Notes: a model not told the origin generated them from the sequence alone. A stretch of 64,000 nt of DNA from Pseudonocardia oceani (GCF_019263585.2 NZ_JADQDF010000001.1:3162001-3226000), one strand, 5' to 3'. Positions 17,205 to 29,238 are shown, numbered from the stretch's first letter. Program-made: numbers and translations.

Positions 17205-18226
17205 GCGGTGCCGCGGTGCGGGTGGCGCAGCTGCGGGCGCTGCGCCGCCTCGACGACGCCGAGCGCGTCGCCCGCGAGGCGCTGGCCGGCGACCCGCAGG
17301 ACCCGGCGCTGCTCACCGAGCTCGCCGCAGTCCTGCTCTCGGCCGCGCGCGACGCCGAGGGGCTCGCCGTCGCCGACGCCGCGGCGGCCGTCGCGCCGCA
17401 GGACGAGCGCGTGCACCGGATCCGCGGGGTGCTGCTCGGGCGGCTCGGGCGCCACGCCGAGGCGCTCCAGGCCGGGTACACGGCCGTCAGCATCGCCCCG
17501 AACGAGCCGTTCGCCGCGCTCGGCTACGCCACGGTCCTGCAGATGGCCGGGCGCCTGGACGACGCGCAGAGTGTCGCGCTGCGGGCGGTCGAGCTCGCTC
17601 CCGAGGAGCCCTCGGTCCACCTGCGCCTGGCCGACATCGCCTCCGACCGCCGCGACGGCGCCACCGCGCGCCGCGCCTACGCCGAGACGCTGCGCCTGGA
17701 CCCCGAGAACGCCGCCGCCCGCCACGACCTCGCCGTGCTCGACCTGCGGGCCAACCGCCCGGCCGACGCGCTGCGCGGGCTCGTCGAGGCCGGCGCGATG
17801 GACCCGACGCAGCCGCTGGTGCTGCGCAACATCGGCGCGGTGGTCTGGCGGCTGGCGTGGGTGCTGCGGATCGTGCTGGTGGTGGCGGTGTTCGTCGTCG
17901 CCGGTGCCGCGGGGCGCGACCTGGCGGAGCCGTCGGGGGGCGTGCGGGTCGTCGCCGGGATCGTGCTGGCCGTCGTCGCGTTCGCGTCCTGGCGCACCGT
18001 GCGCGACCTGCCCCCCAGTACCCGTCCGGCCACGCTGGCCGCGGTGCGCGCCGACCGCCCGCTCGCGTTCACCTGCGTCGCGCTGGCGGTGTGCGTGCTG
18101 CTGGTGGTGGCCGTGGCCGTCACCGGGATCGGGATCCTCGCGGTGCTGGTGTGGATGGTGCTGGCGCTGCTCGCCGTGATCGGCGTCGTCGTGGGGCTGA
18201 CGCGGCGCGGGCGCGACCGCCGCTGA
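17201..18226 (+). CDS. TPR-repeat membrane protein coupled to the AAA ATPase
   Basis: This 341-residue protein has about five tetratricopeptide-like helix pairs in residues 1-205 (for example AFAALGYATVLQMAGRLDDA-type repeats and ARRAYAETLRLDPENAAA). They are followed by two hydrophobic pairs: AWVLRIVLVVAVFVVAGAAG and VVAGIVLAVVAFA, then AFTCVALAVCVLLVVAVAV and ILAVLVWMVLALLAVIGVVVG. The TPR part should face the cytoplasm and could dock the AAA ATPase to the membrane. The GTG at 17201 overlaps the ATPase stop. No closer family is recognised. Confidence 0.8.
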   Translation: MSGAAVRVAQLRALRRLDDAERVAREALAGDPQDPALLTELAAVLLSAARDAEGLAVADAAAAVAPQDERVHRIRGVLLGRLGRHAEALQAGYTAVSIAPNEPFAALGYATVLQMAGRLDDAQSVALRAVELAPEEPSVHLRLADIASDRRDGATARRAYAETLRLDPENAAARHDLAVLDLRANRPADALRGLVEAGAMDPTQPLVLRNIGAVVWRLAWVLRIVLVVAVFVVAGAAGRDLAEPSGGVRVVAGIVLAVVAFASWRTVRDLPPSTRPATLAAVRADRPLAFTCVALAVCVLLVVAVAVTGIGILAVLVWMVLALLAVIGVVVGLTRRGRDRR

Positions 18227-18233
18227 CGTGGGG

Positions 18234-18902
18234 CTACCGGGTGTCCTTCGCCCCGAAGTAGTCGCCGCCCTTGCGGGCCGGGTCGTCGGTGCCCCACGAC
18301 CGGCGCACCGGGACGCGCTGCATCTGCGGGATGTGCTTGCGGCAGTGCACGTAGGCCTCCTCGACGTGCACCACCACCCAGCGCTCCGGGCGGCGGCCCG
18401 GGGCCGGGTCGTGCGGCACGCCCGGGCGCTCGGCGTGGAAGTCGGCGTCCTCGACGATCCGGGCCGTGCCGTTGACGTGCAGGCCGATCCGGTCGCGCTC
18501 GAAGTCGAGCATGAGCAGGCCGACGTGCGCGTTCTCCGAGATGTTGCCCAGGCTCGCGTGCACGCCGTTGCCGCGGTACTCCGGGTAGGCCAGCGTGCGG
18601 TCGTCGAGGACGGCGAGGAACCCGGGCGGACCGGAGCGCAGGGACGCGTCGCACTCGCCGCCGGCGTCGGACGTGGCGACGAACACCATCTCCATCCGCC
18701 GGACGAAGTCGACCATCGCGGGGAGCAGCCGGCCGCGCACCTGCTCGGCGTAGAACCGGTCGGCCCGCTCCTCGGTGCCGTAGGCGCACTGGAGGGCGTG
18801 CTCCCCCTCCGACCCGGGCTTCTGCGGTGGCTCCACCGGCGCGGACACCTCGGACGGGAGGCCCGTCGAGCGGCGGAGCGTGGCGGAATCGCGGGGCGTC
18901 AC
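18234..18902 (-). CDS. Pyridoxamine 5'-phosphate oxidase-like FMN-binding protein
   Basis: This is a PPOX-type split-barrel flavoprotein of 222 residues. The barrel core is visible in FVRRMEMVFVATSDAGGECDASLR, FLAVLDDRTLAYPEYRGNG, ENAHVGLLMLDFERDRIGLHVNG and the WVVVHVEEAYVHCRKHIP strand. These are typical of the MSMEG_1061-like PPOX proteins acting on unknown flavin- or F420-linked substrates. The GTG at 18902 has GGTGGGGAT just upstream; an ATG at 18938 is the alternative. It converges with the TPR gene and diverges from the flavohemoglobin gene. Confidence 0.85.
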   Translation of the reverse strand: MTPRDSATLRRSTGLPSEVSAPVEPPQKPGSEGEHALQCAYGTEERADRFYAEQVRGRLLPAMVDFVRRMEMVFVATSDAGGECDASLRSGPPGFLAVLDDRTLAYPEYRGNGVHASLGNISENAHVGLLMLDFERDRIGLHVNGTARIVEDADFHAERPGVPHDPAPGRRPERWVVVHVEEAYVHCRKHIPQMQRVPVRRSWGTDDPARKGGDYFGAKDTR

Positions 18903-19057
18903 ATCCCCACCGTGCCATCCGCGCGCCCCTCCCGTCACGTACGGGGGACTCCGGCGGGTGGTGTCACCCCCCTGTCCGTGCCTTAGGCTGACTCGTTAGC
19001 ACCCCGCGTCACCGCTCCCCGACGCAGGACCCGCGAGTAGAGAGAGCCGGCCCCCAG

Positions 19058-20230
19058 ATGACCGCTGAACAGTTGCTCACCGCCGATCTGCCCTCGGTCG
19101 GTGAGTCCCGCAGCGAGGCGTCGGGGACGGTCGAGGTCATCCGGTCGAGCTGGGCCGTGGTCGAGCCGCAGGCCGAGAACGTGGGCCGGCACTTCTACGC
19201 CACGCTGTTCAGCCGCGCCCCCGAGACGCGCGACCTCTTCCCGGTCAACATGGAGGTCCAGCGCAGCCGCCTGCTGCGCGCGCTGGTCCACGTCGTGCAG
19301 ATGGTCGACCAGCCCGACGACCTCGTGCCGTTCCTGGAGCAGCTGGGACGCGACCACCGCAAGTTCGGCGTGCTCACCCAGCACTACGACGCGGTCGGGT
19401 TCGCGCTGGTCTCGGCCATCCGCGAGTTCGCGGACGACGCGTGGACCCCGCAGGTCGACAAGGCGTGGAACGACGCCTACCGGATCGTCGCCGACGCCAT
19501 GCGCACCGCCGCGCAGGCCGAGCGCGGCCCGGCGTCCTGGCTAGGCCGGGTCGTGGGGCACGAGCGCAAGGGCTGGGACCTCGCCGTCATCACGGTGCAG
19601 ACCAGCGAGCCGATCCCCTACCGGGCCGGTCAGTACCTCTCGGTCGAGACCCCGCAGCGCCCGCGGCTGTGGCGCTACCTCTCCCCGGCCAACGCCCCCC
19701 GCCCTGACGGCACGCTGGAGTTCCACGTCCGCGCCGTCAACAGCGGCTGGGTCAGCCGTGCGATCGTCGCGCACTCGCGGGTGGGCGACACCTGGCGCAT
19801 CGGCCCCCCGATGGGCCGGATGAGCATCGACAAGGAGTCCGACCGCGACCTGCTGATGATCGCGGGCGGCACCGGTATGGCCCCGCTCAAGGCGCTGCTG
19901 GAGGACCTGGCGGCGCAGCCGAAGCGGCCGCGCACGCAGGTCTTCGTCGGCGGGCGGTCCTGGGAGGACCTCTACGACTTCGCCGCGCTGCGCAAGCTGT
20001 CGTACTCCAACAACTGGCTCGACGTGATCCCCGTCGTGGAGTCCGACGAGGACGAGACGGGCGCCGAGCACGGCACGCTGGCCGACGTCGTCACGCGCTA
20101 CGGCGCCTGGGCCGACCACGACGTGCTGGTCTGCGGCTCGCCGTCGATGATCCGGGCCACGGTCTCGCGGATGCTGGTGGCGGGCACGCCGCTCGACCGC
20201 ATCCGCTACGACCCGTTCACGATGGACTGA
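19058..20230 (+). CDS. Flavohemoglobin-like globin-reductase fusion
   Basis: This is a nitric-oxide dioxygenase-type protein of 390 residues. Residues about 25-150 are a globin (HFYATLF with the B10 tyrosine, proximal His in LGRDHRKFGV, followed ten residues later by a Tyr). Residues about 160-390 are a ferredoxin-NADP reductase module (RYLSPANAP for FAD, GGTGMAPLKALL and the VLVCGSPSM block for NAD(P)H). It corresponds to M. tuberculosis Rv0385, which lies beside clpB there. The reductase motif is of that type, but the distal Tyr after the proximal His is kept here. It could detoxify NO or handle other oxidants. Confidence 0.9.
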   Translation: MTAEQLLTADLPSVGESRSEASGTVEVIRSSWAVVEPQAENVGRHFYATLFSRAPETRDLFPVNMEVQRSRLLRALVHVVQMVDQPDDLVPFLEQLGRDHRKFGVLTQHYDAVGFALVSAIREFADDAWTPQVDKAWNDAYRIVADAMRTAAQAERGPASWLGRVVGHERKGWDLAVITVQTSEPIPYRAGQYLSVETPQRPRLWRYLSPANAPRPDGTLEFHVRAVNSGWVSRAIVAHSRVGDTWRIGPPMGRMSIDKESDRDLLMIAGGTGMAPLKALLEDLAAQPKRPRTQVFVGGRSWEDLYDFAALRKLSYSNNWLDVIPVVESDEDETGAEHGTLADVVTRYGAWADHDVLVCGSPSMIRATVSRMLVAGTPLDRIRYDPFTMD

Positions 20231-20272
20231 GACCTCGCGATGGACCGCGCCCGACCGCCGTTCCGGGCGGGC

Positions 20273-20695
20273 TCACTTCCGCGGTTTGGGCCGCCACACG
20301 ACGAGCGCCTGGTTGCGCTCCACCGGCACCAGGTCGCGCCGGTAGGAGGCGTGCACGCTCGCCGCGGTCTGCTCCACCGCCGCGCGGGCGGCCAGCAGCT
20401 CCCGCGCCTGCTCCTCGAGCCGGGTGCGCAGGTCGTCGACGAGCTGCTCGAGCTCGATGATCCGCTTGATCCCCGCGAGGTTGACGCCCTCCTCCTGGGA
20501 GAGCCGCTGCACCTCGCGCAGCAGCGCGATGTCGCGCGCCGAGTAGCGCCGCCCGCCGCCGGCCGACCGGCCGGGGCTCACGAGCCCCAGCCGGTCGTAG
20601 CTGCGCAGCGTCTGCGCGTGCAGCCCGGCCAGCTCCGCGGCCACCGAGATCACGAAGACCGGCTGGTCGGGGGAGGTGCCGGGCGGCAGGTTCAT
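20273..20695 (-). CDS. hspR: HspR, MerR-family heat-shock repressor
   Basis: This repressor of the dnaK operon and clpB binds HAIR inverted repeats, with DnaK as co-repressor. Of 140 residues, the MerR winged helix begins with [26 protein letters not shown] and continues through [21 protein letters not shown] coiled coil (residues about 80-110) and a basic tail follow. It starts at ATG 20695, overlapping the dnaJ stop as ATGA. The sites it should recognise are seen upstream of dnaK (two) and clpB (one), so the loop is autoregulated. Confidence 0.95.
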   Translation of the reverse strand: MNLPPGTSPDQPVFVISVAAELAGLHAQTLRSYDRLGLVSPGRSAGGGRRYSARDIALLREVQRLSQEEGVNLAGIKRIIELEQLVDDLRTRLEEQARELLAARAAVEQTAASVHASYRRDLVPVERNQALVVWRPKPRK

Positions 20696-21873
20696 CGCGC
20701 GCCCCGCAGCAGCTCGGAGCGGGGGTCGAAGTCCTTCGTGGCCTCGGCGTAGGCCTGCAGGGCCTCGGTGGCGGTGTCGTCCAGCGAGGAGGGCACCGCG
20801 ACCTCGACGGTGACCAGGAGGTCGCCCTTCGAGGTCTTGCGCTCCACCCCGCGCCCCTTGACGCGGAACGTGCGGCCCGACGCCGTGCCCGGCGGGATCC
20901 GCAGGGACACCGTCGACTCCAGCGTCGGCACCGTCAGCGTGCTCCCGAGCACCAGCTCGGGGTAGGTGACGGGCACGGTGAGCGTCAGGTCGTCGGCGTT
21001 GCGGGTAGAGCGCCCGAACAGCCGGTGCGGCGTGACGTGCACCGTGACGTAGAGGTCGCCCGCCGGGGCGCCGCCCCGGCCGGGCTCGCCCTGGCCCTTG
21101 AGCCGCACCTTGTTGCCGTCGGCCACGCCCGCGGGGACGCGGACGGTGATCGACCGGGTGCGGGTGCTGACGCCGTCGCCGCCGCACTCGGGGCACGGGT
21201 CGTCGATCAGCCGGCCCGTGCCGCGGCAGTCACGGCAGGGCTCGGAGAACGCGAACGCGCCCTGGCTGCGGCTGACCAGGCCCACACCGTCGCAGGTGGG
21301 GCACTGGCGCGGCGTGCTTCCCGGCTTCGCGCCCGTGCCGCCGCAGCGCTCGCAGCGGCCCGGCGAGGAGAGCCGGATCGGCACGTCGGCGCCGCGAACG
21401 GCCTGGACGAAGTCGATGCGCAGCTCGGTCTCGACGTCGGCGCCGCGCCGGGCCCCGGTGGTGGCCCCGCCGCGCCGCCCCCCGGCCTGCTGGCCGAACA
21501 GACCGCCGAAGATGTCGCCGAGACCGCCCGCCCCACCCGCGCCCTGCTGGGCGAAGATGTCGTTCAGGTCGAAGCCCTGGGCGCCGCCGCCACCGGGGAA
21601 GCCCCCGCCGCCGAAGCCGCCGGGGATGCCCCCGCCGGCGAACAGCGCGCGCGTCTCGTCGTACTCCTTGCGCTTCTTGTCGTCCGAGAGCACCCCGTAG
21701 GCCTCGGACACCGACTTGAAGCGGGCCTCGGCCTTCGGGTCGCCGGGGTTGGCGTCCGGGTGCAGCTCGCGGGCGAGCTTGCGGTACGCCTTCTTGATGT
21801 CCTCGGCGGGGGCGTCGGACGAGACGCCCAGCTCACGGTAGAAGTCCTTCTCGATCCAGTCGCGCTGAGTCAT
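20692..21873 (-). CDS. dnaJ: Chaperone protein DnaJ (DnaJ1)
   Basis: This type I Hsp40 delivers substrates to DnaK and stimulates its ATPase. Of 393 residues, the J domain carries HPD at 38-40. A long Gly-Phe region (about 78-130, with several GGF/GGG runs) follows. Four zinc-binding CxxCxGxG-type repeats begin [24 protein letters not shown] and CPECGGDG. The C-terminal peptide-binding domains complete it. It is third in the operon dnaK-grpE-dnaJ-hspR with a 15-base gap after grpE. Confidence 0.97.
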   Translation of the reverse strand: MTQRDWIEKDFYRELGVSSDAPAEDIKKAYRKLARELHPDANPGDPKAEARFKSVSEAYGVLSDDKKRKEYDETRALFAGGGIPGGFGGGGFPGGGGAQGFDLNDIFAQQGAGGAGGLGDIFGGLFGQQAGGRRGGATTGARRGADVETELRIDFVQAVRGADVPIRLSSPGRCERCGGTGAKPGSTPRQCPTCDGVGLVSRSQGAFAFSEPCRDCRGTGRLIDDPCPECGGDGVSTRTRSITVRVPAGVADGNKVRLKGQGEPGRGGAPAGDLYVTVHVTPHRLFGRSTRNADDLTLTVPVTYPELVLGSTLTVPTLESTVSLRIPPGTASGRTFRVKGRGVERKTSKGDLLVTVEVAVPSSLDDTATEALQAYAEATKDFDPRSELLRGAR

Positions 21874-21888
21874 CCCGCCTCCTCTCGA

Positions 21889-22568
21889 CTACTGCTCGGT
21901 GCTCTCGGTGCTTCCGGAGTCCCCGGCCGGCTCGGGCTCGGGGTCCCGGGCGGGTGCCTCCGGGTCCGGCGCCTGGTCGACGACGGTGACCATCGCCGGT
22001 CGCAGGACGCGGTCGGCGATGCGGTAGCCGCGGCGCAGCACCGACGACACCACCGTGACCGTGGGCCCTGTGACATCACTGCTCTCGTGCTGCACGGCCT
22101 CGTGCACCGACGGGTCGAACAGCTCCCCGTCGGAGCCGAACGGCTCCAGGCCCTGCTTCTGGGCCACCGCGACGACCTTGTCGGCCACCGACTTGAACGG
22201 GCCGGTGAGGTCGCCGTGGGAGCCGGCGCGGTCGATGTCGTCGAGCACCGTGAGGAGCTCGGACACGAACTGCACCCGGGCCCCCACCAGGACGGACTCG
22301 CGGTCGCGGTCGACGCGGCGCCGGTAGTTGGCGTACTCCGCGCTGATCCGCTGCAGGTCGGCGGTGCGCTCCGCGACCTCGGCGGTGAGCTCCTCGACCC
22401 GGGGGTCGAGGCCGGTGTCGGTCACGATGACGTCCTCCTCCTCCACGGGGGCCGCGCCCCCGGACGAGTCGTCCCCGCCCGGGGTGCGCACCTCACCGGT
22501 GTCCGGGTCGATCCGGCGCCGGTCCCGGACCACGACCCGCTCCTGCTCGGAGTTGCGGTCGTGGTCGG

Positions 22569-22572
<4 letters not shown>
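21889..22572 (-). CDS. grpE: Nucleotide exchange factor GrpE
   Basis: GrpE releases ADP from DnaK. Of 227 residues, the N-terminal 60 are acidic and disordered. A long dimerising helix contains [20 protein letters not shown] and [11 protein letters not shown]. The C-terminal beta domain carries [20 protein letters not shown] and [20 protein letters not shown], the GrpE signature. A Pro- and Glu-rich tail follows. The GTG at 22572 overlaps the dnaK stop by four bases. Confidence 0.96.
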
Positions 22573-24422
<1,850 letters not shown>

Positions 24423-24446
24423 GGTTTTTGCCTCCGTGATGTGGTG

Positions 24447-24467
24447 CTTGCGTTGGTTCGACTCAAG
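24447..24467 (-). promoter_or_regulatory. HAIR operator 1 (HspR site) upstream of dnaK
   Basis: CTTGCGT, seven bases, ACTCAAG: one mismatch to CTTGAGT-N7-ACTCAAG with exact spacing. It lies 25 bases upstream of the dnaK start codon, probably in the leader or over the promoter, and would allow HspR to block transcription. Confidence 0.8.
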
Positions 24468-24491
24468 TCTGCCACGGGCTGTCCACTCGGG

Positions 24492-24512
24492 GTTGAGTGG
24501 CCCGCGCTCAAC
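24492..24512 (-). promoter_or_regulatory. HAIR operator 2 (HspR site) upstream of dnaK
   Basis: GTTGAGT, seven bases, GCTCAAC: a near-perfect dyad matching the HAIR half-site core TTGAGT with correct spacing. Its centre is 45 bases from that of operator 1, about four helical turns, so two HspR dimers could bind on the same face of the DNA. Confidence 0.75.
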
Positions 24513-24559
24513 TTGCTCAGTCGTGCCAACGGACGGGGGCGGGGAGTTGTTCCCGGCGG

Positions 24560-24988
24560 CTAGAGCGGTTCCGCGGGGCGGGGCGGGACCCGCCCGCCCG
24601 ACACCCGGGGCAGCGGGTCGTCGACGGGGGCCAGCACGCGGTGCGACGCCGGGTCGGCGACGGGCTCGTCGCGGGCGTCGCGGTACTCGAGCTCGCCGTC
24701 GGGCCCGAGGTCGGCGACGTAGCCGACGGCGGCGAGCTGCTCCTCGTCGAGGTCGGTGAGCCGCTCCCAGCGGCTGGGGACGACCCGGAAGTCGGGCCAG
24801 GGGAGGTCGCCGTAGGCGTCGTGCAGGTCGGCCAGCAGGCCGACGAAGACCTGCTGCCAGCGCAGCGGCATCGACTGGGCCAGCGACCGCGGCACGACGA
24901 GGTGGTCCTCGGTGGCTCCCCGGGCGGGGCGGTCGAGGTAGTCCGCCACCGGCGTCGTGGAGGCCGGGGCGGGGGGATCGGTGGGCAT
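24560..24988 (-). CDS. Conserved actinobacterial hypothetical protein
   Basis: This 142-residue soluble protein is not assigned to a named family. It has a motif-like core [47 protein letters not shown], then an acidic, Pro-rich tail. Its start, ATG 24988, and its compact globular pattern argue that it is a real gene. It lies just upstream of the dnaK promoter region in the same orientation as dnaK, but the 137-base gap to dnaK holds the dnaK operators, so it is not part of that operon. Confidence 0.7.
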   Translation of the reverse strand: MPTDPPAPASTTPVADYLDRPARGATEDHLVVPRSLAQSMPLRWQQVFVGLLADLHDAYGDLPWPDFRVVPSRWERLTDLDEEQLAAVGYVADLGPDGELEYRDARDEPVADPASHRVLAPVDDPLPRVSGGRVPPRPAEPL

Positions 24989-25080
24989 CGCTTCTCCTGC
25001 TCCGTGCGACGTGCCCCTCCACTGTCCCAGCCCTCCGCCGGACGTGCCCGCGGCAGGCCCCCGTGCGCCATGCTGGGCGC

Positions 25081-27885
25081 ATGACCGCAGGGCTGCCGGG
25101 TCGCGACCGCGAGCTCGCGGCCCTGCGCGGCCGGCTCGCCGCCGCCGTCGCGGGCCGCGGCCGGCTCGTGCTGGTCCGGGGCGAGGCGGGCATCGGCAAG
25201 ACCCGGCTCGCCGCGGAGCTCTCGCGGGCGGTGCCGGACGTCGCGGCGGTGTGGGGCCACTGTGCCGAGACCGACGGCGCACCGCCGTTCTGGCCGTGGC
25301 ACCAGGTGCTGCGCGGGCTCGGCGTCGCGCCGCCCGCGGTCGCTCCGGCGGACTCGGCGCAGGACCGCTTCCACGCCGTCGACGCCGTGGCCACCGCCGT
25401 GCTGGCGGGCGCCGGCGCGCGACCGCTGCTGGTCGTCGTCGACGACGTGCACTGGGCCGACGAGTCGTCGCTGCTGGTGCTGCGCCACCTCGCGGACCGG
25501 GCGCCGGGCGTCGCACTGCTGCTGGTCGCCACACTGCGCGACCCCGTGCCGGAGGGTTCGGTGGCCCGCGCGGTGGCCGACCTGCAGCGGGCGCCGGAGG
25601 CGGAGAGCGTCGAGCTGGGCGGTCTGGACGTCGAGGACGTCGGACGCCAGCTCGCGGCCCTCGGCGCCGCGGGGGCCGGCGCCGCGCGGGTGCACGACAC
25701 CACCGGGGGCAACCCGTTCTTCGTGCGGGAGGTGGCCCGCGCCGTCGTCGACGGCACCTGGACCCCGGGCGCGGTTCCGGGCACCGTGCGCGACGCGGTG
25801 CAGGCGCGGGTGGAGCGGCTCGCGCCGGAGGTCGGCCGGTTCCTGCGGGCGGGTGCGGTGCTCGGCAGGCGGTTCGCGCCGACCGTCGCCGCGGCCGTGC
25901 TCGGTGTCGCGGTGGCCGACGTCCTCGGTGCGGCCGACGCCGCGGTCGCGGCCGGGCTGCTCGTCCGCGGCGGTGCCGGCGAGCTCCGCTTCTCCCACTC
26001 GCTCACCCGCGACGCCGTGCGCGCCTCGATCCCCACCGGCGAGCTCGTGGTGCTGCACCGTGCGGCCGCCGAGGCGCTGGAGGCGCACTGGGCGGGGGAG
26101 GTGGAGGAGCACCTGCCCGAGCTGGCCTGGCACCGCCTCGCACTGGCGCCCTACGGCGAGGCGGAAGCCGCCCGCGAGTGGGCGCTGCGCGCGGCGGAGG
26201 CGTCGGTGCGCAGGCTGGCGCCGGAGGAGGCCGTGCGGCTCCTGCGCGCCGCGGCGGCGGTGCCCGCCGCCTGGCCCGGTGAGGAGGCGCACTGCCGCGC
26301 CCGCCTCGACCTCGCGCGGGCCTGCGCGCTGGCCGCCGACCTCGACGGATCGGTGCAGGCCGCGGTCGCGGCCGCCGACCTCGCCCGGTCGGCGGGCCGG
26401 GCGGACCTGCTCGCCGAGGCCGCGCTCGCCGTCGAACCGGTGCCCGACCCGGCGATCTCCGCCGTCCTGGCCCGGCTCGGGGACGAGGCGCTGCGCGCGG
26501 TGGACGACCACGGCGACCCGGCCCTGCGGGCACGGCTGCTGGCTCGGCGCAGCCACCTCGCCTTCTACGCGGGTGACCACGAGCTGACCCGCGGTGCCGC
26601 GGCCGCCGCCGTCGACCTGGCCCGGGGCACCGGCGACGACCGGGCGCTGGTCGCCGCCCTGCGCGCGCGGCACGACGCCTGCCCCGGACCGGCCGGGCGC
26701 GCCGAGCGGCTCGCGCTCGCGGCCGAGATGCTCGCCGCGGCCGACCGCGCCGCGGACCCGCAGGCGGCGGTGTGGGGCAGGCTGTGGCGCATCGACGCCC
26801 TCGTCGAGGTCGGCGGCATCACCCGTGCCGCCGACGAGCTGGCCCCGCTGGCCGCCGATGTCGGACGCGTGGGCGGGCCGGTCGGCGCCTGGCACCTCGA
26901 CCGCGTCACCGCCTGCGTCGCCCAGGCCGAGGGGCGCTTCGCCGACGCGGCGCAGGCGGCCGCCCGGGGGTACGAGCGGATGCGCCGGATCGAGCCGCCG
27001 TCGGCGACCGGGGTCTTCCTCGCCACCCAGTGGGTGCTCGCGCGGCACGTCGGCACGTCGGTTGAGGGCCTCGCCCTCGCCCGCGCCTGGGTGGAGCCGC
27101 CGCCGCGGTTCCGGACGATGGGCCGGGTGTCCCGGGCGTACCTGCTGCTGCAGGCCGGGGCCCCCGACGAGGCGGCCGCGCAGTTCCAGCGGGCCGGGCC
27201 GCCGTCGACGTGGTCGTGGCCGGTGTTCTTCGTCGCCCCGGGATCGGTGCTGGCCGTGCTCGTGGCGATCGGGCTGGACCGGGGGGAGGAGCTGGCGGCG
27301 GGGCTGGTGGGGCTCGAACCGTTCCGCGGCGAGCACGTCGTCGGCAGTGGGGTGAGCTACTGCGGGCCCGCCGAGCTGACGCTGGGCCTGGGGGCGCTCG
27401 CGCAGGGCAGGCTCGACGACGCGGTGGCCGACCTGGAGGTCGCGGTGGCGTCGTGCGAGCGGGCCGGGGTCCCCGCCTTCCTCGCCGAGGCGGGGCACCA
27501 CCTGGCGGTCGCGCTGACCGCCCGCGGCGGGCCCGGCGACCGCGACCGGGCGCGGCGTCTCGCCGCCGGCAGCGACCGGCTGGTGCGCGCGCTCGGGATG
27601 GCGGCGCTGGCCGGCGCGAGCGCCGACCTCGTGCGCCGGCTCGGCCCCGGCGACGGCGGGCTCTCGCCGCGGGAGGCCGAGGTCGCCGCTCTCGTGGCCG
27701 AGGGGCTCGCGAACCGGCAGATCGCGGAGCGGCTGGTGATCTCCGAGCGGACGGCGGGCAACCACGTCGCGCACATCCTGACCAAGCTCGGGTTCACCTC
27801 GCGCAGCCAGATCGCCGTGTGGGCGGCGCGGATGAGCACCGCGATGAGCGTTCCGGCTCATGACCCGCCGCCGCCGCGCTCCTAG
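25081..27885 (+). CDS. Large ATP-binding LuxR-family regulator (LAL/MalT-like)
   Basis: This is a 934-residue regulator of the STAND/LAL type. An N-terminal ATPase has Walker A GEAGIGKT near residue 40 and Walker B in [16 protein letters not shown] long Ala- and Leu-rich helical repeat region (about 350-850) resembles TPR repeats. A C-terminal LuxR helix-turn-helix reads [36 protein letters not shown]. Such proteins switch on nearby genes when a ligand or partner binds. The ATG at 25081 is chosen as the start because the conserved [16 protein letters not shown] begins right after it. The ABM-like gene at 27939 follows closely and is a candidate target. Confidence 0.9.
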   Translation: MTAGLPGRDRELAALRGRLAAAVAGRGRLVLVRGEAGIGKTRLAAELSRAVPDVAAVWGHCAETDGAPPFWPWHQVLRGLGVAPPAVAPADSAQDRFHAVDAVATAVLAGAGARPLLVVVDDVHWADESSLLVLRHLADRAPGVALLLVATLRDPVPEGSVARAVADLQRAPEAESVELGGLDVEDVGRQLAALGAAGAGAARVHDTTGGNPFFVREVARAVVDGTWTPGAVPGTVRDAVQARVERLAPEVGRFLRAGAVLGRRFAPTVAAAVLGVAVADVLGAADAAVAAGLLVRGGAGELRFSHSLTRDAVRASIPTGELVVLHRAAAEALEAHWAGEVEEHLPELAWHRLALAPYGEAEAAREWALRAAEASVRRLAPEEAVRLLRAAAAVPAAWPGEEAHCRARLDLARACALAADLDGSVQAAVAAADLARSAGRADLLAEAALAVEPVPDPAISAVLARLGDEALRAVDDHGDPALRARLLARRSHLAFYAGDHELTRGAAAAAVDLARGTGDDRALVAALRARHDACPGPAGRAERLALAAEMLAAADRAADPQAAVWGRLWRIDALVEVGGITRAADELAPLAADVGRVGGPVGAWHLDRVTACVAQAEGRFADAAQAAARGYERMRRIEPPSATGVFLATQWVLARHVGTSVEGLALARAWVEPPPRFRTMGRVSRAYLLLQAGAPDEAAAQFQRAGPPSTWSWPVFFVAPGSVLAVLVAIGLDRGEELAAGLVGLEPFRGEHVVGSGVSYCGPAELTLGLGALAQGRLDDAVADLEVAVASCERAGVPAFLAEAGHHLAVALTARGGPGDRDRARRLAAGSDRLVRALGMAALAGASADLVRRLGPGDGGLSPREAEVAALVAEGLANRQIAERLVISERTAGNHVAHILTKLGFTSRSQIAVWAARMSTAMSVPAHDPPPPRS

Positions 27886-27938
27886 CGTTCCCGCACGGCG
27901 TCCGAACCGGTCGCCGGAGGAGCAGCCAGGAGGCCGCC

Positions 27939-28223
27939 ATGTCCTACGTGACCGTCGTCGACGACTCGCCCGCCGGCTCGATCGAGAACCTCGACCGGCT
28001 CATGACCGAGATCCTCCCCGACCCCGACGGGCTCGCCGCCCGCTACGCGGGGGTGGTCGGCGGAAAGCTGTGCATCGTCGCGGTCTGGGACTCCCGCGAG
28101 CACGCCGAGACGTTCATGGAGCGCGATCTGGGTCCCGGCCTGCGGCAGCTGCTCGGCTCCGCCGCCCCGACCACCGCGCCGACGTCGGTGGGCATCGAGG
28201 TCGAGCACAGCTGGGCGCGCTGA
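27939..28223 (+). CDS. Small protein resembling dimeric alpha/beta-barrel (ABM) family
   Basis: This 94-residue protein begins MSYVTVVDDSPAGSIENLDRLM and has the alternating strand-helix pattern of small ferredoxin-like alpha/beta-barrel proteins, with AVWDSREHAETFMERDLGPGL as the most conserved-looking helix. Family assignment is by pattern only. GGAGG is visible upstream of the ATG. It could be controlled by the LuxR protein just before it. Its TGA abuts the stop of the convergent secretion operon (28224), with no terminator between them. Confidence 0.65.
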   Translation: MSYVTVVDDSPAGSIENLDRLMTEILPDPDGLAARYAGVVGGKLCIVAVWDSREHAETFMERDLGPGLRQLLGSAAPTTAPTSVGIEVEHSWAR

Positions 28224-29237
28224 TCAGGCCCGGTTGGGGGTGGTCCCCGGGCGGGTCGCGACGGGCACGAGCTCGCGGAACTCGTAGGGCACCGGCCGCA
28301 CGCGCACGAACTCCCCGGTGTAGGGCGCCTCCACCATCTGCCCGTCGCCCATGTAGAGGGTGACGTGGTGGATGGTGCGGGGGTCGGAGGGGTCGGTGGC
28401 GTAGAACAGCAGGTCACCGGGCTGGGCCTGGTCGATCGGCACGTGCCCGCCCGCGTAGAACTGCTGGCGCGACACCCGCGGCAGGTTGATCCCCGCCGCC
28501 TGGAACGCGCGCAGCATCAGCCCCGAGCAGTCGTAGCGGTCGGGCCCGGTGCCGCCCCACAGGTAGGGCTTGCCCACCTCGGCCAGCGCGAACGCGATCG
28601 CCGTGCCCGCCGCGCCCTCGGCGAGCACCGCGGTGCGCCCGCAGCCCGCCGGGTCGGCGACGTCGGCCAGCCCCTCCACGAGCTCGGCGGCCAGCCCCTC
28701 CCACTTGGCGTAGGCGTCGGGGAACGCCGAGCGCTGCACGGTCTGCGCGGCCACGGTGACGGGCATCGTGTCCCAGCCCGGCACCTCCAGCAGCCGCTCG
28801 ATGAAGATCGTCGTGCTGTAGACGGGGTCGGTGACCTGGGCCGGGCTGCCCCAGCCCTGCGACGGGCGCTGCTGGAACAGCCCGAGGGAGTCACGGTCCC
28901 CGTAGTCGATGTTGCGCAGCGTCGACTCCTGCATCGCCGTGGCCAGCGCCACCAGCCAGGCGCGCGGCGGCGCCCCCATCTCCCGCGCGACGCCGATGAT
29001 CGTGGCCGCGTTGGCCCGCTGCTCCTCGGACAGGGTGTCCGCCGTGGCGCCGGCCCGGCCCGACGCCAGACCCACCCCGCCGCGCAGCCCGGCGTCGCAG
29101 GCGAACGAGGAGGTGGCGGACCGCCCGCCCCCGCCGTTGACGGTGAACGCGATCAGGCTGACGACGAGCACCAGGCCCAGCGCCGCGAACACCGCCACGG
29201 CGGGCACGAGCAGGCGCATCGGGCGGAGCAGGCGCAC
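28224..29237 (-). CDS. VirB1-like cell-wall hydrolase: lytic transglycosylase plus NlpC/P60 peptidase
   Basis: This bifunctional peptidoglycan hydrolase of 337 residues would open the wall for a secretion channel (TcpG/VirB1 role). An N-terminal membrane anchor (LLVPAVAVFAALGLVLVVSLIAF) precedes a transglycosylase-like domain, with the helical AWLVALATAMQESTLRNID (Glu) and DSLGLFQQRPSQGWG motifs. The NlpC/P60 domain has the catalytic Cys in YDCSGLM, His in IHHVTLYMGDG and a C-terminal substrate loop. The start is GTG 29237, one base after the preceding gene's stop. It is the last gene of the six-gene operon. Confidence 0.85.
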   Translation of the reverse strand: MRLLRPMRLLVPAVAVFAALGLVLVVSLIAFTVNGGGGRSATSSFACDAGLRGGVGLASGRAGATADTLSEEQRANAATIIGVAREMGAPPRAWLVALATAMQESTLRNIDYGDRDSLGLFQQRPSQGWGSPAQVTDPVYSTTIFIERLLEVPGWDTMPVTVAAQTVQRSAFPDAYAKWEGLAAELVEGLADVADPAGCGRTAVLAEGAAGTAIAFALAEVGKPYLWGGTGPDRYDCSGLMLRAFQAAGINLPRVSRQQFYAGGHVPIDQAQPGDLLFYATDPSDPRTIHHVTLYMGDGQMVEAPYTGEFVRVRPVPYEFRELVPVATRPGTTPNRA

Positions 29238-29238
29238 G

